DNA of 64,000 nucleotides from Oceanospirillum sediminis (GCF_014164585.1 NZ_JACJFM010000006.1:105703-169702); one strand, 5' to 3'; shown: positions 9,347 through 20,128, numbered from the stretch's first letter. Notes: a model not told the origin generated them from the letters alone. Numbers and translations are program-made.

Positions 9347-9384
9347 CTGTACATGAGACTGGTTGCTTCCAATCTCATGTACAG
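9347..9384. terminator. U-less hairpin between convergent cheW and ask
   Basis: A perfect 12-bp inverted repeat, CTGTACATGAGA with TCTCATGTACAG, extended inside by TGG/CCA. It lies between the cheW stop and the ask stop. Neither strand has a T-run after it, so it is not a classical intrinsic terminator; it may protect both 3' ends. Confidence 0.6.
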
Positions 9385-9406
9385 TCAGTGTCATAAATTG
9401 ATTTGC

Positions 9407-10840
9407 TTACTCAGCGGCGCAGATCGCCTCACCGTGATTATGTACTTCAATCAATTTGGCATGCAGGCTCTGAATTGCTTTATCATAATCTTCATCAGCC
9501 AGGATAAACTGGATGTCAACCTGACGCATCGATTGTTGCAGAGCTAAAACGCTGATACCCGCTTCAGCCAGCGCATTCACCATGCTGGCCAGAATACCCG
9601 GAACTTTCATATTGCTGCCGATAGCAGACACGATAGAGATCTTGTTCAGATTGATCTCTGAGTTCGGATACTTCTCCTGCATTGCCTTCTGAATACGCTT
9701 AATGGTTTTCAGATTGCCTGACAGGTAGTAAGTCAGAGTGTTGGCATTGTTGCCACGAGAAACCAGGTCACCTTTAAAGCGTTCGATAATATTCAGAATC
9801 TCACGACCGTATCCGGTCATACTACCCATCATATCCTGCTCGAAGATTTCCAGTGCGTAAACGTTCTGGCGACCCGCAATAATCTCAACAGATGGCGATT
9901 CACTGACGTAGTCGTTGGTGATCAGGGTGCCCGGATGGTCCGGTTCAAAGGTGTTCATAATGCGCAACGGCAGATCGCTCTGACGCAGGCCTTTACCTGC
10001 TTTCGGGTGGATCGCTTCCATACCCAGATTTGCCAGTTGATCCGCTACGTCATAGTTGGTGCGACCAATCGGTACCACATTATTTTCACCGACCAGACGT
10101 GGGTCGGCGCTGCTGAGGTGGAACTCTTTATGGATAATCGCTTCACGGGCATCGGTCAGTACTGCGATACGGCTGAATACCATCTCACTGTAACCGCGGT
10201 CGAAGGTTTTCATCAGACCTTCGGAACAGTGGGCATACCCCGTGGCGATTGGCAGCGTGTTTTCCAGATCAATCTCTGCAAAGGCTTTTGCAATGCCTTC
10301 GTCCAGAGTAAAGTGCTTGTCTGTGTCCCAGCCACTCAGATCAACAAACTGAGCATTTACGCCATCACGCTTCAGTAGTTCCGCCATGTTCCAGGCGCTA
10401 TGGGCTTCGCCCAGGCTGGCGAGCATTTCACGCACGGTCATCAGGTGATCACCCAGGGCGAAGTGGCCGTGCTGACACACACGTTCCAGATCATTCAGGG
10501 TTTGTTCCGTCTGATCCAGACGATTTCCGATAAACTGGTTTGCTTTCTCGCACAGTTCACCTCCGCCAAACAGCTCCTGGTTGATGTTGAACAGATAGTT
10601 GCGAAGGCCAGTCAGTTTTTCACGCCATACACGTTGATCTTCAGCACCGGCAAATGCACCATAAATGCCTGGCTGACCATTTTTCTTATGCTCCAGCAGC
10701 AGGTTGGTAACACCGCCATAGGCTGATACGACCATAATTCGCTGATAGCCCTTGCGATGCAGGATGATGTTGTCACGTACCGCGGCGTAGTCGCTCATGG
10801 ACGTGCCGCCAATTTTCTCTACAGAATGTTGCTTGCTCAT
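9407..10840 (-). CDS. ask: Aspartate kinase, ectoine-specific (Ask_Ect)
   Basis: It phosphorylates aspartate, the first step toward L-aspartate semialdehyde used for ectoine. 477 residues: an N-terminal kinase core beginning VEKIGGTSMSDY, and C-terminal tandem ACT domains (about 330-477; EIFEQDMMGS, ISIVSAIGSNMKVPGILASMVNALAEAGISVLAL). It is the last gene of ectABC-ask. Such operon-linked aspartokinases form a separate clade thought to escape the usual lysine/threonine feedback. The gap to ectC is 263 bp, larger than elsewhere in the operon. Confidence 0.94.
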   Translation of the reverse strand: MSKQHSVEKIGGTSMSDYAAVRDNIILHRKGYQRIMVVSAYGGVTNLLLEHKKNGQPGIYGAFAGAEDQRVWREKLTGLRNYLFNINQELFGGGELCEKANQFIGNRLDQTEQTLNDLERVCQHGHFALGDHLMTVREMLASLGEAHSAWNMAELLKRDGVNAQFVDLSGWDTDKHFTLDEGIAKAFAEIDLENTLPIATGYAHCSEGLMKTFDRGYSEMVFSRIAVLTDAREAIIHKEFHLSSADPRLVGENNVVPIGRTNYDVADQLANLGMEAIHPKAGKGLRQSDLPLRIMNTFEPDHPGTLITNDYVSESPSVEIIAGRQNVYALEIFEQDMMGSMTGYGREILNIIERFKGDLVSRGNNANTLTYYLSGNLKTIKRIQKAMQEKYPNSEINLNKISIVSAIGSNMKVPGILASMVNALAEAGISVLALQQSMRQVDIQFILADEDYDKAIQSLHAKLIEVHNHGEAICAAE

Positions 10841-11103
10841 TGAATATGTCTTTCAGCTATCCGGCTTATGCCAGAGGCGCTGCTTTCTCTCAGGTAGTCA
10901 TTGATTTTTGCCACTGTCATGCTTTTTTAACATGTGTCAGTTAGCAGGGAGGGGCATTATATATGGATTTTGCATTTCTGGGACTGATTTGTGCCTGAAT
11001 CTTTAGCAGGGTGTCGCAAAAGATGCGTTTATCCATATTAATGCCGTTCTGGCGACCTCAACGTTCTGGATGGCTGAGATCGCAAGGGGGTTGTAGGCAG
11101 GTA

Positions 11104-11505
11104 TCAGGTAACGCTTTCAGCTTCCAGAGGGTACACACCGTTTTCGTCGTGAACCTCTTTGCCGTTCAGTGGAGGGTTGAATGCGCAGGCGAAAACAATA
11201 TCTTCACCTTCATGGGCGCGTAACAGGTGCTTATCGTGTTTATCAAGGATGTAGATTGTACCGGGGCTAATCGGGTAGATTTTGCCATCATCAACCGTTT
11301 CTACTTCGCCATAACCACTGATACAGTAAACTGTCTCCAGATGGTTCTGATAGTGAATCGGTGTTTCTGTGCCTGCAAAAATAGTGGTGATATGGAAAGA
11401 AAAGCCCATGTTGTCATCTTTTAATGACATGCGAACACTTTGCCAGTTATCTGTTTTGATACAGCGTTCTGAATTTTCAAGATCCTGTAGCTGACGAACG
11501 ATCAT
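11104..11505 (-). CDS. ectC: L-ectoine synthase EctC
   Basis: This cupin enzyme cyclises N-gamma-acetyl-diaminobutyrate to ectoine. 133 residues, the usual length, starting [15 protein letters not shown]. The cupin core runs from [32 protein letters not shown] to [17 protein letters not shown], giving the metal-site Glu/Tyr/His set. AAAGAG lies 6 nt before the ATG. It is the third gene of the operon and is preceded by a perfect 11-bp hairpin in the ectB-ectC gap. Confidence 0.96.
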   Translation of the reverse strand: MIVRQLQDLENSERCIKTDNWQSVRMSLKDDNMGFSFHITTIFAGTETPIHYQNHLETVYCISGYGEVETVDDGKIYPISPGTIYILDKHDKHLLRAHEGEDIVFACAFNPPLNGKEVHDENGVYPLEAESVT

Positions 11506-11529
11506 AATAAACTCTTTACGGTGTTCAGT

Positions 11530-11556
11530 GCTCTTTGCAAGTGCGTTGCAAAGAGC
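11530..11556 (-). promoter_or_regulatory. Intercistronic hairpin between ectB and ectC
   Basis: A perfect 11-bp stem (11530-11540 with 11546-11556; GCTCTTTGCAA with TTGCAAAGAGC) and a 5-nt loop, 25 nt before the ectC start. No U-run follows, so it is not an intrinsic terminator. It may stabilise the upstream ectAB message or mark an endonuclease boundary that sets EctC level. Confidence 0.55.
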
Positions 11557-11617
11557 GCTGAAGTGATTGGAGGATTAACAGTTATACGGATGGATTTTCC
11601 GGGCTATCAGAGATTTC

Positions 11618-12886
11618 TCAGCTGGCTTTTTTCAGTGGTTCAATCATCTCAAAGTAATCAGCAAATGCCCGCTCAATGATATTCAGTCCCTCATCCAGTT
11701 GCTGCTCAGATATGGTCAGAGGCGGAAAGCATTTTACGACTTCGCCTTCAGGTCCGCTGGTTTCAATAATGAGCTGATGTTTGAAGCAGGCTGAAGTGAT
11801 TTCGTCAGCCATTTCTCCGAATGGGCAGCAAATACCCTGCATCAGGCCGCGGCCTTTGCGGTAAAGCTGCGGATGACTGTCACAGATTTGATTCAGTCGG
11901 TGTTTCAGTTGTTCGCTTCTGGCATGGATGTGACTGGCAAATTTTTCATCAGCCCAGTAGGTTTTCAGAGCCCTGGTTGCCGTAACAAAGGCATGGTTAT
12001 TACCGCGGAATGTGCCATTGTGCTCACCTGGTTTCCAGATATCAAGCTGGCGATTGAGCAGAGTTATAGCAAAAGGTAATCCGTACCCGCTCAGTGATTT
12101 TGACAGTGTGATAATGTCGGGCTTGATATCAAAAGGATCGAAACTGAAAAAGGTGCCTGTACGGCCACAGCCAGCCTGAATATCATCTGCAATAAACAGA
12201 ATACCGTGTTCTTTACATAGCAGGCTCAGTTGTTGCAGCCATTCGCCGGAGGCTGTATTCAGACCACCCTCACCCTGGACGATTTCTACAATAACAGCAG
12301 CAGGTATATCCATGCCGCTGGAGTTGTCCGATAGCATTTTGCGGAAAAGTTCCAGAGTGTCAAAGTTTTCACCCAGATAACCGTCATAAGGCATGCGGGT
12401 TACACCTGAAAGCGCCTGGCCTGCACCGTTTCTGTGATGGCAGTTGCCGGTTGCTGCCAGAGCGCCCAGTGTGCAGCCATGAAAGCCATTAGTAAATGAA
12501 ACCACGTTATGGCGACCGGTTACTTTACGTGCCAGTTTCAGTGCAGCCTCGACTGAGTTGGCGCCCGTAGGTCCGGTAAACATGACTTTATGATCCAGAT
12601 TTCGAGGCTTCAGAATCAGATCGCGGAAGGTTTCCAGAAACTCAGCCTTTGCCCGGGTGTGCATGTCGAGGCCGTGGCTGACACCGTCTTGCTGTATGTA
12701 ATCAATCAGAGCGTTTTTCAGGGTGTCATTGTTGTGGCCGTAGTTCAATGAGCCTGCTCCAGCGAGAAAGTCAATGTATTCTTTTCCGCTTTCATCGGTC
12801 AGGGTGCAGTCTTTTGCAGTAGTAAATACTACTGGAAATGAACGTGAGTAGCTCTGAACTTCTGATTCGTAATCCTGAAAAATCAT
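11618..12886 (-). CDS. ectB: L-2,4-diaminobutyrate aminotransferase EctB
   Basis: This PLP enzyme transaminates aspartate semialdehyde with glutamate to give diaminobutyrate. Class III aminotransferase features are intact: GPTGANSVEAALKLAR, the PLP aspartate in ADDIQAGCGRTG, and the Schiff-base lysine in TLSKSLSGYGLP (Lys263 from the start chosen). An in-frame ATG at 12898 exists, but GGAGAG stands 6 nt before the ATG at 12886, giving 422 residues. It lies between ectA and ectC. Confidence 0.96.
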   Translation of the reverse strand: MIFQDYESEVQSYSRSFPVVFTTAKDCTLTDESGKEYIDFLAGAGSLNYGHNNDTLKNALIDYIQQDGVSHGLDMHTRAKAEFLETFRDLILKPRNLDHKVMFTGPTGANSVEAALKLARKVTGRHNVVSFTNGFHGCTLGALAATGNCHHRNGAGQALSGVTRMPYDGYLGENFDTLELFRKMLSDNSSGMDIPAAVIVEIVQGEGGLNTASGEWLQQLSLLCKEHGILFIADDIQAGCGRTGTFFSFDPFDIKPDIITLSKSLSGYGLPFAITLLNRQLDIWKPGEHNGTFRGNNHAFVTATRALKTYWADEKFASHIHARSEQLKHRLNQICDSHPQLYRKGRGLMQGICCPFGEMADEITSACFKHQLIIETSGPEGEVVKCFPPLTISEQQLDEGLNIIERAFADYFEMIEPLKKAS

Positions 12887-12948
12887 ATTACTCTCCATTA
12901 GATTTCTTTGATGTTTGTTCTGAATAAGTTTCTTTGATACAGGCAGGT

Positions 12949-13485
12949 TCAGCGATGCTTGAGTGGACCTATCTCAAACAGGTCTTCTGATTCGTGCTGA
13001 TTTCTGAAATGCAGTTCCTGGTCCAGAAAAGCATGGGTGCGTGAGGCAGAACCCAGCTCTCTTGCAAGGGAACGAAAGGTTCCCCAGGAAGCATTATTGT
13101 CCGGAGATATTGTGGTGTGTATGTATCGAATACTGCTGCAGCTGTCGCGCTCCAGAATCGCTTTGATCATCTGGCTGGCCAGTTTCTGTCCGCGAGCGCT
13201 TCTGGCAACCGCAACCTGCCAGATAAACAAGGTGTCAGGCCGGTCGGGGCGAATAAGGGCTGATACAAAGCCTGATAACGTATTGTCCTGCCATGAGCAA
13301 ACAGATGTATCTGCCCATATTGAGCTGCAGAGCATATAGCAGTAACTGGAGTTCAGATCCAGAGGTGGGCAGTTCTCTACCAGCTCGTGAATACTTAATC
13401 CATCTTTAAGTTCGGGTTTTTTAAATAAAAATGCAGAGGAGTATGTACTTGTGTTGTGACTACTGTCACTAAGGTCGCTAATCAT
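12949..13485 (-). CDS. ectA: L-2,4-diaminobutyrate acetyltransferase EctA
   Basis: This GNAT enzyme acetylates diaminobutyrate with acetyl-CoA, the second ectoine-specific step. Domain markers are CPPLDLNSSYCYMLC, FIWQVAVARSARGQKLASQMI (acetyl-CoA loop) and TTISPDNNASWGTFRSLAREL, all typical of EctA. The frame can be read from a TTG at 13506, but ATG 13485 gives the usual length of about 178 residues. No clear Shine-Dalgarno is visible. It is the first gene of ectABC-ask, with a good promoter just upstream. Confidence 0.93.
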   Translation of the reverse strand: MISDLSDSSHNTSTYSSAFLFKKPELKDGLSIHELVENCPPLDLNSSYCYMLCSSIWADTSVCSWQDNTLSGFVSALIRPDRPDTLFIWQVAVARSARGQKLASQMIKAILERDSCSSIRYIHTTISPDNNASWGTFRSLARELGSASRTHAFLDQELHFRNQHESEDLFEIGPLKHR

Positions 13486-13518
13486 GATATTTTGTTTAGT
13501 GGTCAAAGTATATTTAAT

Positions 13519-13547
13519 ACCATAAAGCTTTGCTTGGTTTCTTTCAA
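13519..13547 (-). promoter_or_regulatory. Putative ect operon promoter
   Basis: On the minus strand TTGAAA (13547-13542) is followed by a 17-bp spacer and TATGGT (13524-13519), leaving a leader of about 25 nt before the ectA ATG. A small GTAT/ATAC dyad at 13508-13520 overlaps the end of the -10 and start region and could be an operator. Confidence 0.6.
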
Positions 13548-13730
13548 GTCCTGTTTTTTAAGGATTTTATTTCTGGGGTTAGAGATCTAATGTTTAGTGT
13601 TGTTGTTTTTAATGGCCAATACCTGATAAAAATTGAAACCGATAGAGTCTGGCGCAGGCCTGATGAGGTAAGCGTTTTAGCGATATGAAAGAGTGTTTTG
13701 ACAGGTGTTGTAAGACAGGTTTTTTAAAAC

Positions 13731-13758
13731 AAAAAAGAGGCCCGGACAGGCCTCTTTT
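13731..13758. terminator. Terminator of gap-pyk, possibly bidirectional
   Basis: AAAAGAGGCC and GGCCTCTTTT pair around CGGACA. On the minus strand it follows the pyk stop by about 33 bp and ends in a T-run, so it terminates gap-pyk and insulates the ect promoter. Confidence 0.9.
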
Positions 13759-13790
13759 ACCGATATGAAAATTATCTGAATTTTTTGTGA

Positions 13791-15206
13791 CTAAGGAATC
13801 TGTACGATGGTCATGGTGTGAGTACCTTTGACATCACCCCGCGTGACAATAACAGAATCACCGGATTCCACCGCTTTACGCTCTATAAGCTGAGCTGTGG
13901 CCTTGTCGATGGCATCTGAATCGGTGCTGGGCGTGTCAAATGGAATAGTCGTCACCCCACGATACAAAGAAACTCTGTGCTGAGTAATTTTCTGGCTGGT
14001 AAAGGCGTAAATTGGCAGACCAGAACGAATACGGGACATCAACAGTGGTGTCAGACCTGTGCGGGTCATGCAGATAATCGCTTTCACTCCCTGCAAGTGG
14101 TTGGCAGCATACATCGCAGACAGTGCTACGGCTTCATTGATGTAAGTGAAGCCTTCGTGCATTCTGTGGTTGGATTTCTGTGAGATTCGTTCCTGTTCAG
14201 CCCCCAGGCAAACTCTCTCCATTGCCTGAACGGTCTCTACCGGAAAGTCGCCTACAGCGGTTTCTGCAGATAACATAACGGCATCTGTACCATCCAGTAC
14301 GGCATTGGCCACATCGAAGACCTCTGCCCGGGTTGGCAGAGGGCTGGATATCATTGACTCCATCATCTGAGTGGCTGTAATCACAACTTTATTCAGGCTG
14401 CGTGCCCTCTGAATCAATTTTTTCTGCACGCCGATCAACTGGGCATCACCAATCTCAACGCCCAGGTCGCCACGAGCGACCATCACACCTTCTGATGCAT
14501 TAATGATATCGTCCATCAACTCCTGGCTGGATACCGTTTCTGCCCGTTCCACTTTAGCGATCAGACCGATTTCCTGCCCCGCTTCGCCCAGTAAAGTCCG
14601 GGCTTCACGCATATCATCACCTGATCTGGGGAAGGATACAGCCAGATAGTCCACATTCAGAGCAATAGCGGTCTGAATATCCTTTTTATCTTTATCGGTC
14701 AGTGCCGCAGCAGACAAGCCACCACCCTGCTTGTTGATACCTTTGTTGTTAGACAGCTTACCGCCTACTATCACGGTACAACGTACTTCTGGTTTACAGA
14801 CTTCATTCACTTGTAGCTGAACACGGCCATCGTCCAGCAACAGAATATCTCCAGAAGCGACATCATCAGCCAGTTCTGGGTAATCAACGCCGACAGCCTG
14901 TTGGTTACCTGCATCACGAGGCATGGTCATATTCAGAGTAAAGGTGTCACCCACAGTCAGGTTAACAGGGCCTTCAGCAAAGCGAGCGACTCGAATCTTG
15001 GGGCCTTGCAGGTCGCCCAGAACAGCAACAAAACGGCCGATTTCAGCCGCTGTTTTTCGTACCGCCTCTACGCGAGCCTGATGATCTTGTGGATCTCCAT
15101 GAGAAAAATTGACCCGGACAACATCAACATATTCCAGTAATTGCTTCAGTATTTCTGGTTTGTCGGTGGCCGGGCCAAGGGTTGCTACAATTTTGGTTCT
15201 GCGCAT
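13791..15206 (-). CDS. pyk: Pyruvate kinase
   Basis: It catalyses the last glycolytic step, PEP plus ADP to pyruvate plus ATP. 471 residues, type II (PykA-like) length. Motifs are [13 protein letters not shown] at the N-terminus, [20 protein letters not shown], and the active-site signature LIAKVERAE followed by [12 protein letters not shown]-terminal allosteric domain starts near 340. AAGGA precedes the ATG by 8 nt. It lies 29 bp after gap, so gap and pyk form one operon. Confidence 0.96.
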   Translation of the reverse strand: MRRTKIVATLGPATDKPEILKQLLEYVDVVRVNFSHGDPQDHQARVEAVRKTAAEIGRFVAVLGDLQGPKIRVARFAEGPVNLTVGDTFTLNMTMPRDAGNQQAVGVDYPELADDVASGDILLLDDGRVQLQVNEVCKPEVRCTVIVGGKLSNNKGINKQGGGLSAAALTDKDKKDIQTAIALNVDYLAVSFPRSGDDMREARTLLGEAGQEIGLIAKVERAETVSSQELMDDIINASEGVMVARGDLGVEIGDAQLIGVQKKLIQRARSLNKVVITATQMMESMISSPLPTRAEVFDVANAVLDGTDAVMLSAETAVGDFPVETVQAMERVCLGAEQERISQKSNHRMHEGFTYINEAVALSAMYAANHLQGVKAIICMTRTGLTPLLMSRIRSGLPIYAFTSQKITQHRVSLYRGVTTIPFDTPSTDSDAIDKATAQLIERKAVESGDSVIVTRGDVKGTHTMTIVQIP

Positions 15207-15235
15207 TTAAGCGTTCCTTTCGGATTGTGTACTGA

Positions 15236-16237
15236 TCACACCGACATCAGGCGTTGAGTGGTGTCCAGCATTCGATTAGAAAAGCCCCATTCATTGTCGT
15301 ACCACGCCATCACTTTTATCAGATTACCCTGTACTCGGGTGTGGTTTGCATCAAATACGGATGATGCAGGGCAGTGGTTGAAATCAACAGAGACCAGGGG
15401 CGCTTCATTATACAGCATGACTTTGGAGTCATTCGCTGCTTTTTGCATCATTTTATTAATGCTATCAGCTGTTTGTGGCCGTTCTACGACAACACTCAGG
15501 TCGACCAGAGATACATTACAAGTGGGGACTCTGACTGCAAGCCCATCCAGACGGCCTGCCAGTTCGGGTAATACCAGACCAATAGCGGCAGCGGCTCCGG
15601 TTTTTGTTGGAATCATGGACTGAGTGGCCGAACGTGCCCGATAAGGATCTGTATGATAAACATCGGTCAGATGCTGATCATTGGTGTAAGCGTGAATAGT
15701 GGTCATAACGCCATTCAGCACTGACATTTCATCATGCAGAACCTGTACAACAGGCGCCAGGCAATTAGTAGTACAAGAGGCGTTGGAAACAATCTGATGT
15801 TCACTGGTCAGCCATTGATCATTAACGCCATAGACAACGGTGAAATCCACATCAGTTGCTGGCGCTGATATCAGTACTTTTTTTGCTCCCGCGGCAAGAT
15901 GTGCCGCTGCTTTATCTCTGGTAGTAAACAGTCCGGTACACTCCAGTACCACATCAATTTGCAGGTCCTGCCAGGGCAGCATAGCAGGATCTTTGATAGC
16001 AAACACCTCTATCGCACGGCCATCGACAGATAGTGAGTTGTCATCATGCTGTACACTGGCGTTAAAACGTCCGTGGACGGAATCGTACTGTAGCAGATGC
16101 GCATTAATAGATGCATCGCCCAGATCATTGATAGCGACAATATCTATCTGCTTTTTATAGTGACCTTCAAAACAGGCTCTCAGAATATTACGGCCTATAC
16201 GGCCAAAACCGTTAATTGCGACTCTGATTGGATGCAT
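15236..16237 (-). CDS. gap: Type I glyceraldehyde-3-phosphate dehydrogenase
   Basis: It interconverts glyceraldehyde-3-phosphate and 1,3-bisphosphoglycerate. [11 protein letters not shown]-type Rossmann motif at 7-17, nucleophile Cys155 in SNASCTTN, His182 in TTIHAYTND, and [23 protein letters not shown], which marks true GAPDH rather than erythrose-4-phosphate dehydrogenase. The sequence is closest in my memory to the Pseudomonas Gap. GGAGGGG is 6 nt before the ATG. First gene of gap-pyk, divergent from topA. Confidence 0.94.
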   Translation of the reverse strand: MHPIRVAINGFGRIGRNILRACFEGHYKKQIDIVAINDLGDASINAHLLQYDSVHGRFNASVQHDDNSLSVDGRAIEVFAIKDPAMLPWQDLQIDVVLECTGLFTTRDKAAAHLAAGAKKVLISAPATDVDFTVVYGVNDQWLTSEHQIVSNASCTTNCLAPVVQVLHDEMSVLNGVMTTIHAYTNDQHLTDVYHTDPYRARSATQSMIPTKTGAAAAIGLVLPELAGRLDGLAVRVPTCNVSLVDLSVVVERPQTADSINKMMQKAANDSKVMLYNEAPLVSVDFNHCPASSVFDANHTRVQGNLIKVMAWYDNEWGFSNRMLDTTQRLMSV

Positions 16238-16711
16238 AACAGACCCCTCCGTGTCGGAAATTTCAGTTCTGTTATTTCAGAGTGGATGCTAACTTGCCGG
16301 AATGCAAAGATTTTTCTGATATAAGTCCGTAGATATCCGGCTATTACATCTGTTTTTCATCTGATTTGCTGGATATCAGGTGGCAGCTAAGGTAGTTTAT
16401 ACGCTTTTTTTCCTGCCCTGGTGATTTTCCAGGGAAAGAGAATGGTGTTAACGAGAAACACAGAGTCAATCTACTGATGCACTTTTTAGTGAGGCCTCCT
16501 GGCCGGATAAATGAGGTCAGTGACTAATGCGTTATTGATTTTTACCTCATATTTTCGATATAAGATGCCGCACAGTAATAACCAAATTAACATTGCCCGC
16601 TGCTATGGGCATCGGGATTAAAATCAGAAAAACTGGCTTTTTCAGACGAAAGCAAGCTATTTTCTTGAGAAAACCTGTTATTCACAACAGCCTTCGATTA
16701 AGAGACATATA
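16238..16711. other. Divergent gap/topA intergenic region
   Basis: 474 bases without a gene. It contains a topA promoter candidate at 16535-16564, a CCCTGG/CCAGGG hairpin with a 7-nt loop at 16416-16434 that has no T-run, and AT-rich leader sequence. Nothing else is recognisable. Confidence 0.6.
16535..16564 (+). promoter_or_regulatory. Putative topA promoter
   Basis: TTGATT (16535-16540), an 18-bp spacer and TATAAG (16559-16564). Transcription would start near 16571, giving a leader of about 140 nt. Confidence 0.5.
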
Positions 16712-19369
16712 ATGGGAAAATCGTTAGTAATTGTCGAGTCTCCGGCCAAGGCTAAAACGATCAATAAATATCTGGGCAAGAATTTTGTGGTTAAGTCCAG
16801 TGTTGGCCATATTCGTGATCTGCCAACCAGTGGCGGAGCGAAAGAGCCGGTTGATGCGAAAGCCAGAGCTAAAGCCGCTGCCTTAACCCGGAAAATGAGC
16901 CCGGATGAGAAAGCGGCGCACAAAAAGCGCAAAGCTCGTGAACAGTTGATTACTCGTATGGGAATTGACCCTGAGAACGACTGGCAGGCCAATTACCAGG
17001 TGTTGCCTGGTAAGGAAAAGGTGGTTGCTGAGCTGCAGAAGCTGGCCGCTGATGCCGATGAAATTTATCTGGCAACGGATTTGGATCGAGAAGGAGAAGC
17101 GATCGCCTGGCACCTTCGTGAAACTATAGGCGGTGACGATAATCGTTATCGCCGTGTGGTATTTAACGAAATCACTAAAAATGCTATTCATGAAGCATTT
17201 GAGGAGCCGGGGCGTCTGGATATGAGCCGTGTGAATGCTCAGCAGGCACGTCGATTCCTTGACCGTGTTGTGGGCTATATGGTATCCCCTCTTTTGTGGG
17301 GTAAAGTAGCTCGGGGCCTGTCCGCCGGACGTGTACAATCGGTCGCTGTGCGCCTGATTGTCGAGCGTGAACGTGAAATTCGTGCTTTTACTCCGGAGGA
17401 ATTCTGGAGTGTGCATGCTGACCTTAAAGGCCAGGGTGTTGCACCTTTCCAGTGTGAAGTTTCTAAACAGGATGGCTCTGCATTCCGTCCGGTTAATAAA
17501 GAGCAAACTGACGCTGCGCTGGCGATACTGGAAAAAGCGGCTTTCACCGTTGCCAAACGGGAAGATAAGCCAACGAAGACCAAACCTTCTGCACCTTTTA
17601 TCACTTCGACGCTGCAGCAGGCAGCCAGTACGCGTCTGGGTTTCAGCGTAAAGAAAACCATGATGCTGGCCCAGCGTCTATATGAAGCAGGCTTTATTAC
17701 CTATATGCGTACTGACTCGACCAATCTGAGTCAGGAAGCGGTTGAAAATTGTCGTACTTATGTCGACGAGAACTTTGGCCAGAACTATCTGCCTGAGACG
17801 CCGAACAGTTACTCCAGCAAAGAAGGGGCTCAGGAAGCGCACGAAGCGATTCGTCCATCAGACGTGACTCGAAAATCGACTGAGCTTACGGGCATGGAGC
17901 GTGACGCGGAGAGGCTTTATGAGCTGATCTGGCGACAGTTTGTGGCCTGCCAGATGGTGCCAGCGGAATATCTGAGTACCTCCCTGGTTGTGGGTGCCGG
18001 TCCGTTTGAGCTGCGTGCCCGTGGGCGGGTACTGAAGTTTGATGGTTTTACCCGTGTGATGCCATCAAACAGCAAGAAAGATGAAGATCAGTCATTGCCG
18101 GATCTGAATGTTGGTGATTTACTGAATCTGGAACAGTTACTGCCCAAACAGCACTTTACCAAGCCGGTCGCTCGCTTTACAGAAGCAAGCCTGGTAAAAG
18201 AGCTGGAAAAACGGGGGATTGGCCGACCATCTACTTATGCTTCGATTATTTCCACGATTCAGGACAGAGGCTATGTCCGGTTGGAAAATCGGCGTTTTTA
18301 TGCGGAAAAAATGGGCGATATCGTGACGGACCGCCTGGCTGAAAGCTTTACTGACCTGATGGACTATAGTTTTACCGCCCGAATGGAAGAGTCACTGGAT
18401 GATGTGGCAGAAGGTCATAATGACTGGAAAAACTTGCTGAATACTTTCTATGGTGATTTTAGTCAGAAGCTGGCCGCGGCGGAGTCCGAAGAAGGCGGTA
18501 TGCGCCCGAATCAGGCGGTTGAAACCTCTATTGAGTGCCCGACATGCAGTCGCCCTATGCAGATCCGTACTGCCAGTACCGGTGTGTTCCTGGGGTGTTC
18601 TGGTTATGCTTTACCACCGAAAGAGCGTTGTAAAACCACTATCAACCTGACATCTGGCGAAGAGGCAATCAGTGCTGATGCAGATGATGAAGCAGAAACA
18701 CAGGCGCTGAGAAAGAAACATCGTTGTCCGAAATGTAGCACCGCGATGGATAGCTATCTGATTGATGAAACCCGGAAAATTCATGTCTGCGGTAATAACC
18801 CGGATTGTGATGGTTATGAAATCGAAAAGGGTGAATTCAAGATTAAAGGCTACGATGGGCCTGTTATTGAGTGCGATAAATGTGGCGCTGAGATGCAGCT
18901 GAAAAATGGCCGATTTGGTAAATACTTTGGCTGTACCAGTGAAAGCTGCAAGAACACGCGTAAGCTGCTGAAAAGTGGTGAACCTGCGCCACCAAAAATG
19001 GACCCGGTTGCTATGCCTGAGTTGCAGTGCCAGAAGGTAGAAGATCACTATGTATTACGTGATGGCGCATCCGGTCTGTTTCTTGCGGCCAGTCAGTTTC
19101 CGAAAAACCGGGAAACACGTCCACCCCTGTTAATAGAAATACTGCCGCACAAAGAGGAAATTGACTCAAAATACAACTTCCTGATGACAGGGCCGACCCA
19201 TGATTCAGAAGGTAATCCGTCAGTAATTCGTTACAGCCGGAAAAACAAAGAGCAATACCTGATGAGCGAGGTTGAAGGAAAAGCGACAGGATGGCAGGCG
19301 TTTTTTGAGGGTGGTCAATGGGTTATCCGGGAGAAGAAAAAAACTTCCAGAAAAAGCACGAAAAGTTAG
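16712..19369 (+). CDS. topA: DNA topoisomerase I TopA
   Basis: This type IA topoisomerase relaxes negative supercoils. The Toprim domain starts [19 protein letters not shown], with DREGEAIAW as the acidic motif. The catalytic tyrosine is in [10 protein letters not shown] (about residue 331). Three C-terminal four-cysteine zinc ribbons follow (from [16 protein letters not shown] and CDKCGAEM), then a DNA-binding tail ending in a Lys/Ser-rich stretch. 885 residues. The order fadBA near topA followed by two small genes resembles the Pseudomonas arrangement as I recall it, though here a large block is inserted. Confidence 0.97.
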   Translation: MGKSLVIVESPAKAKTINKYLGKNFVVKSSVGHIRDLPTSGGAKEPVDAKARAKAAALTRKMSPDEKAAHKKRKAREQLITRMGIDPENDWQANYQVLPGKEKVVAELQKLAADADEIYLATDLDREGEAIAWHLRETIGGDDNRYRRVVFNEITKNAIHEAFEEPGRLDMSRVNAQQARRFLDRVVGYMVSPLLWGKVARGLSAGRVQSVAVRLIVEREREIRAFTPEEFWSVHADLKGQGVAPFQCEVSKQDGSAFRPVNKEQTDAALAILEKAAFTVAKREDKPTKTKPSAPFITSTLQQAASTRLGFSVKKTMMLAQRLYEAGFITYMRTDSTNLSQEAVENCRTYVDENFGQNYLPETPNSYSSKEGAQEAHEAIRPSDVTRKSTELTGMERDAERLYELIWRQFVACQMVPAEYLSTSLVVGAGPFELRARGRVLKFDGFTRVMPSNSKKDEDQSLPDLNVGDLLNLEQLLPKQHFTKPVARFTEASLVKELEKRGIGRPSTYASIISTIQDRGYVRLENRRFYAEKMGDIVTDRLAESFTDLMDYSFTARMEESLDDVAEGHNDWKNLLNTFYGDFSQKLAAAESEEGGMRPNQAVETSIECPTCSRPMQIRTASTGVFLGCSGYALPPKERCKTTINLTSGEEAISADADDEAETQALRKKHRCPKCSTAMDSYLIDETRKIHVCGNNPDCDGYEIEKGEFKIKGYDGPVIECDKCGAEMQLKNGRFGKYFGCTSESCKNTRKLLKSGEPAPPKMDPVAMPELQCQKVEDHYVLRDGASGLFLAASQFPKNRETRPPLLIEILPHKEEIDSKYNFLMTGPTHDSEGNPSVIRYSRKNKEQYLMSEVEGKATGWQAFFEGGQWVIREKKKTSRKSTKS

Positions 19370-19406
19370 TTCTTTAAATAACAATTCGCGCTACACTATA
19401 CAGATT

Positions 19407-19436
19407 AAAGGCCGGTTTGAAACAAACCGGCCTTTG
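19407..19436 (+). terminator. Terminator of topA
   Basis: A perfect 13-bp stem, AAAGGCCGGTTTG with CAAACCGGCCTTT, around an AAA loop. The downstream T-run is short (GTTGT). Confidence 0.8.
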
Positions 19437-19570
19437 TTGTCTGACCGGCTTTGCGATGCTGAGTATCAAGGGTAACAGATGCAGAAACCCGATGATCTCA
19501 AGTCAGTAAAAAGGTACTAACTGACTGCTTGTTGCTTATTCGGAAAATCTCTTTTCAGGTAAAAAAAATA

Positions 19571-20083
19571 ATGTCATCTTTTGCTTCACGTACGATGCAG
19601 AAGCTGTATTCTGCACGTCTGCTTGCTGAGCATTTAAATGCACTTGAGCAGCAGGATGAGTTGGTCAGATCTGCTTTCAGAATGGCTCATACTGAAGCTG
19701 TTTTGTTTCAGATGCAGGGAGCTTTACAGTCTTTACTGTATGAAATTGCAGAAACAGCCCGACTACCTCAGGGTGAATGGCTGACGATTAAAGATTTACA
19801 ACAGGCGGCAGATAAGCATGAGCGTTGTCTGCCTCAGTTAAACATTCTGCTTGAGTTGCAGAATGATAGTTTCAGCTGGCTGAATCAGTTCCAGAAGCGT
19901 TACCAGAGTTGCTGGTTACCAGAACGTCAGAGTACTGATAAAGACGTTCATGTCGCTGCTCAGACGGCTAATCTGATTAGCACTGCGCCAGAAGAGGTGT
20001 CAGAGATTGAGCAGCTGAAACTATGGTTAACGAATATGCAGGCGCTGGTCAATGATTTGCGCCAGACAATGCAGGAATTTTGA
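19571..20083 (+). CDS. DUF6586-like alpha-helical protein
   Basis: About 170 residues, all predicted helical (LYSARLLAEHLNAL, FRMAHTEAVLFQMQGALQSLLYEIAET). It resembles the small protein found next to topA in Pseudomonas and classed as DUF6586; this is from memory and unproven. The frame extends to a TTG at 19529, but ATG 19571 is the natural start. It probably forms a unit with the 80-residue gene 45 bp downstream. Confidence 0.75.
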   Translation: MSSFASRTMQKLYSARLLAEHLNALEQQDELVRSAFRMAHTEAVLFQMQGALQSLLYEIAETARLPQGEWLTIKDLQQAADKHERCLPQLNILLELQNDSFSWLNQFQKRYQSCWLPERQSTDKDVHVAAQTANLISTAPEEVSEIEQLKLWLTNMQALVNDLRQTMQEF

Positions 20084-20128
20084 TGTTGCAGGATGCCGGG
20101 TCTCAAATATTGTTAAGGGGTAACGACC

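Noticed and set aside
15236-16237. Erythrose-4-phosphate dehydrogenase (epd)
   Set aside because: [23 protein letters not shown] and AYTND are GAPDH-type; co-operon with pyk also favours gap.
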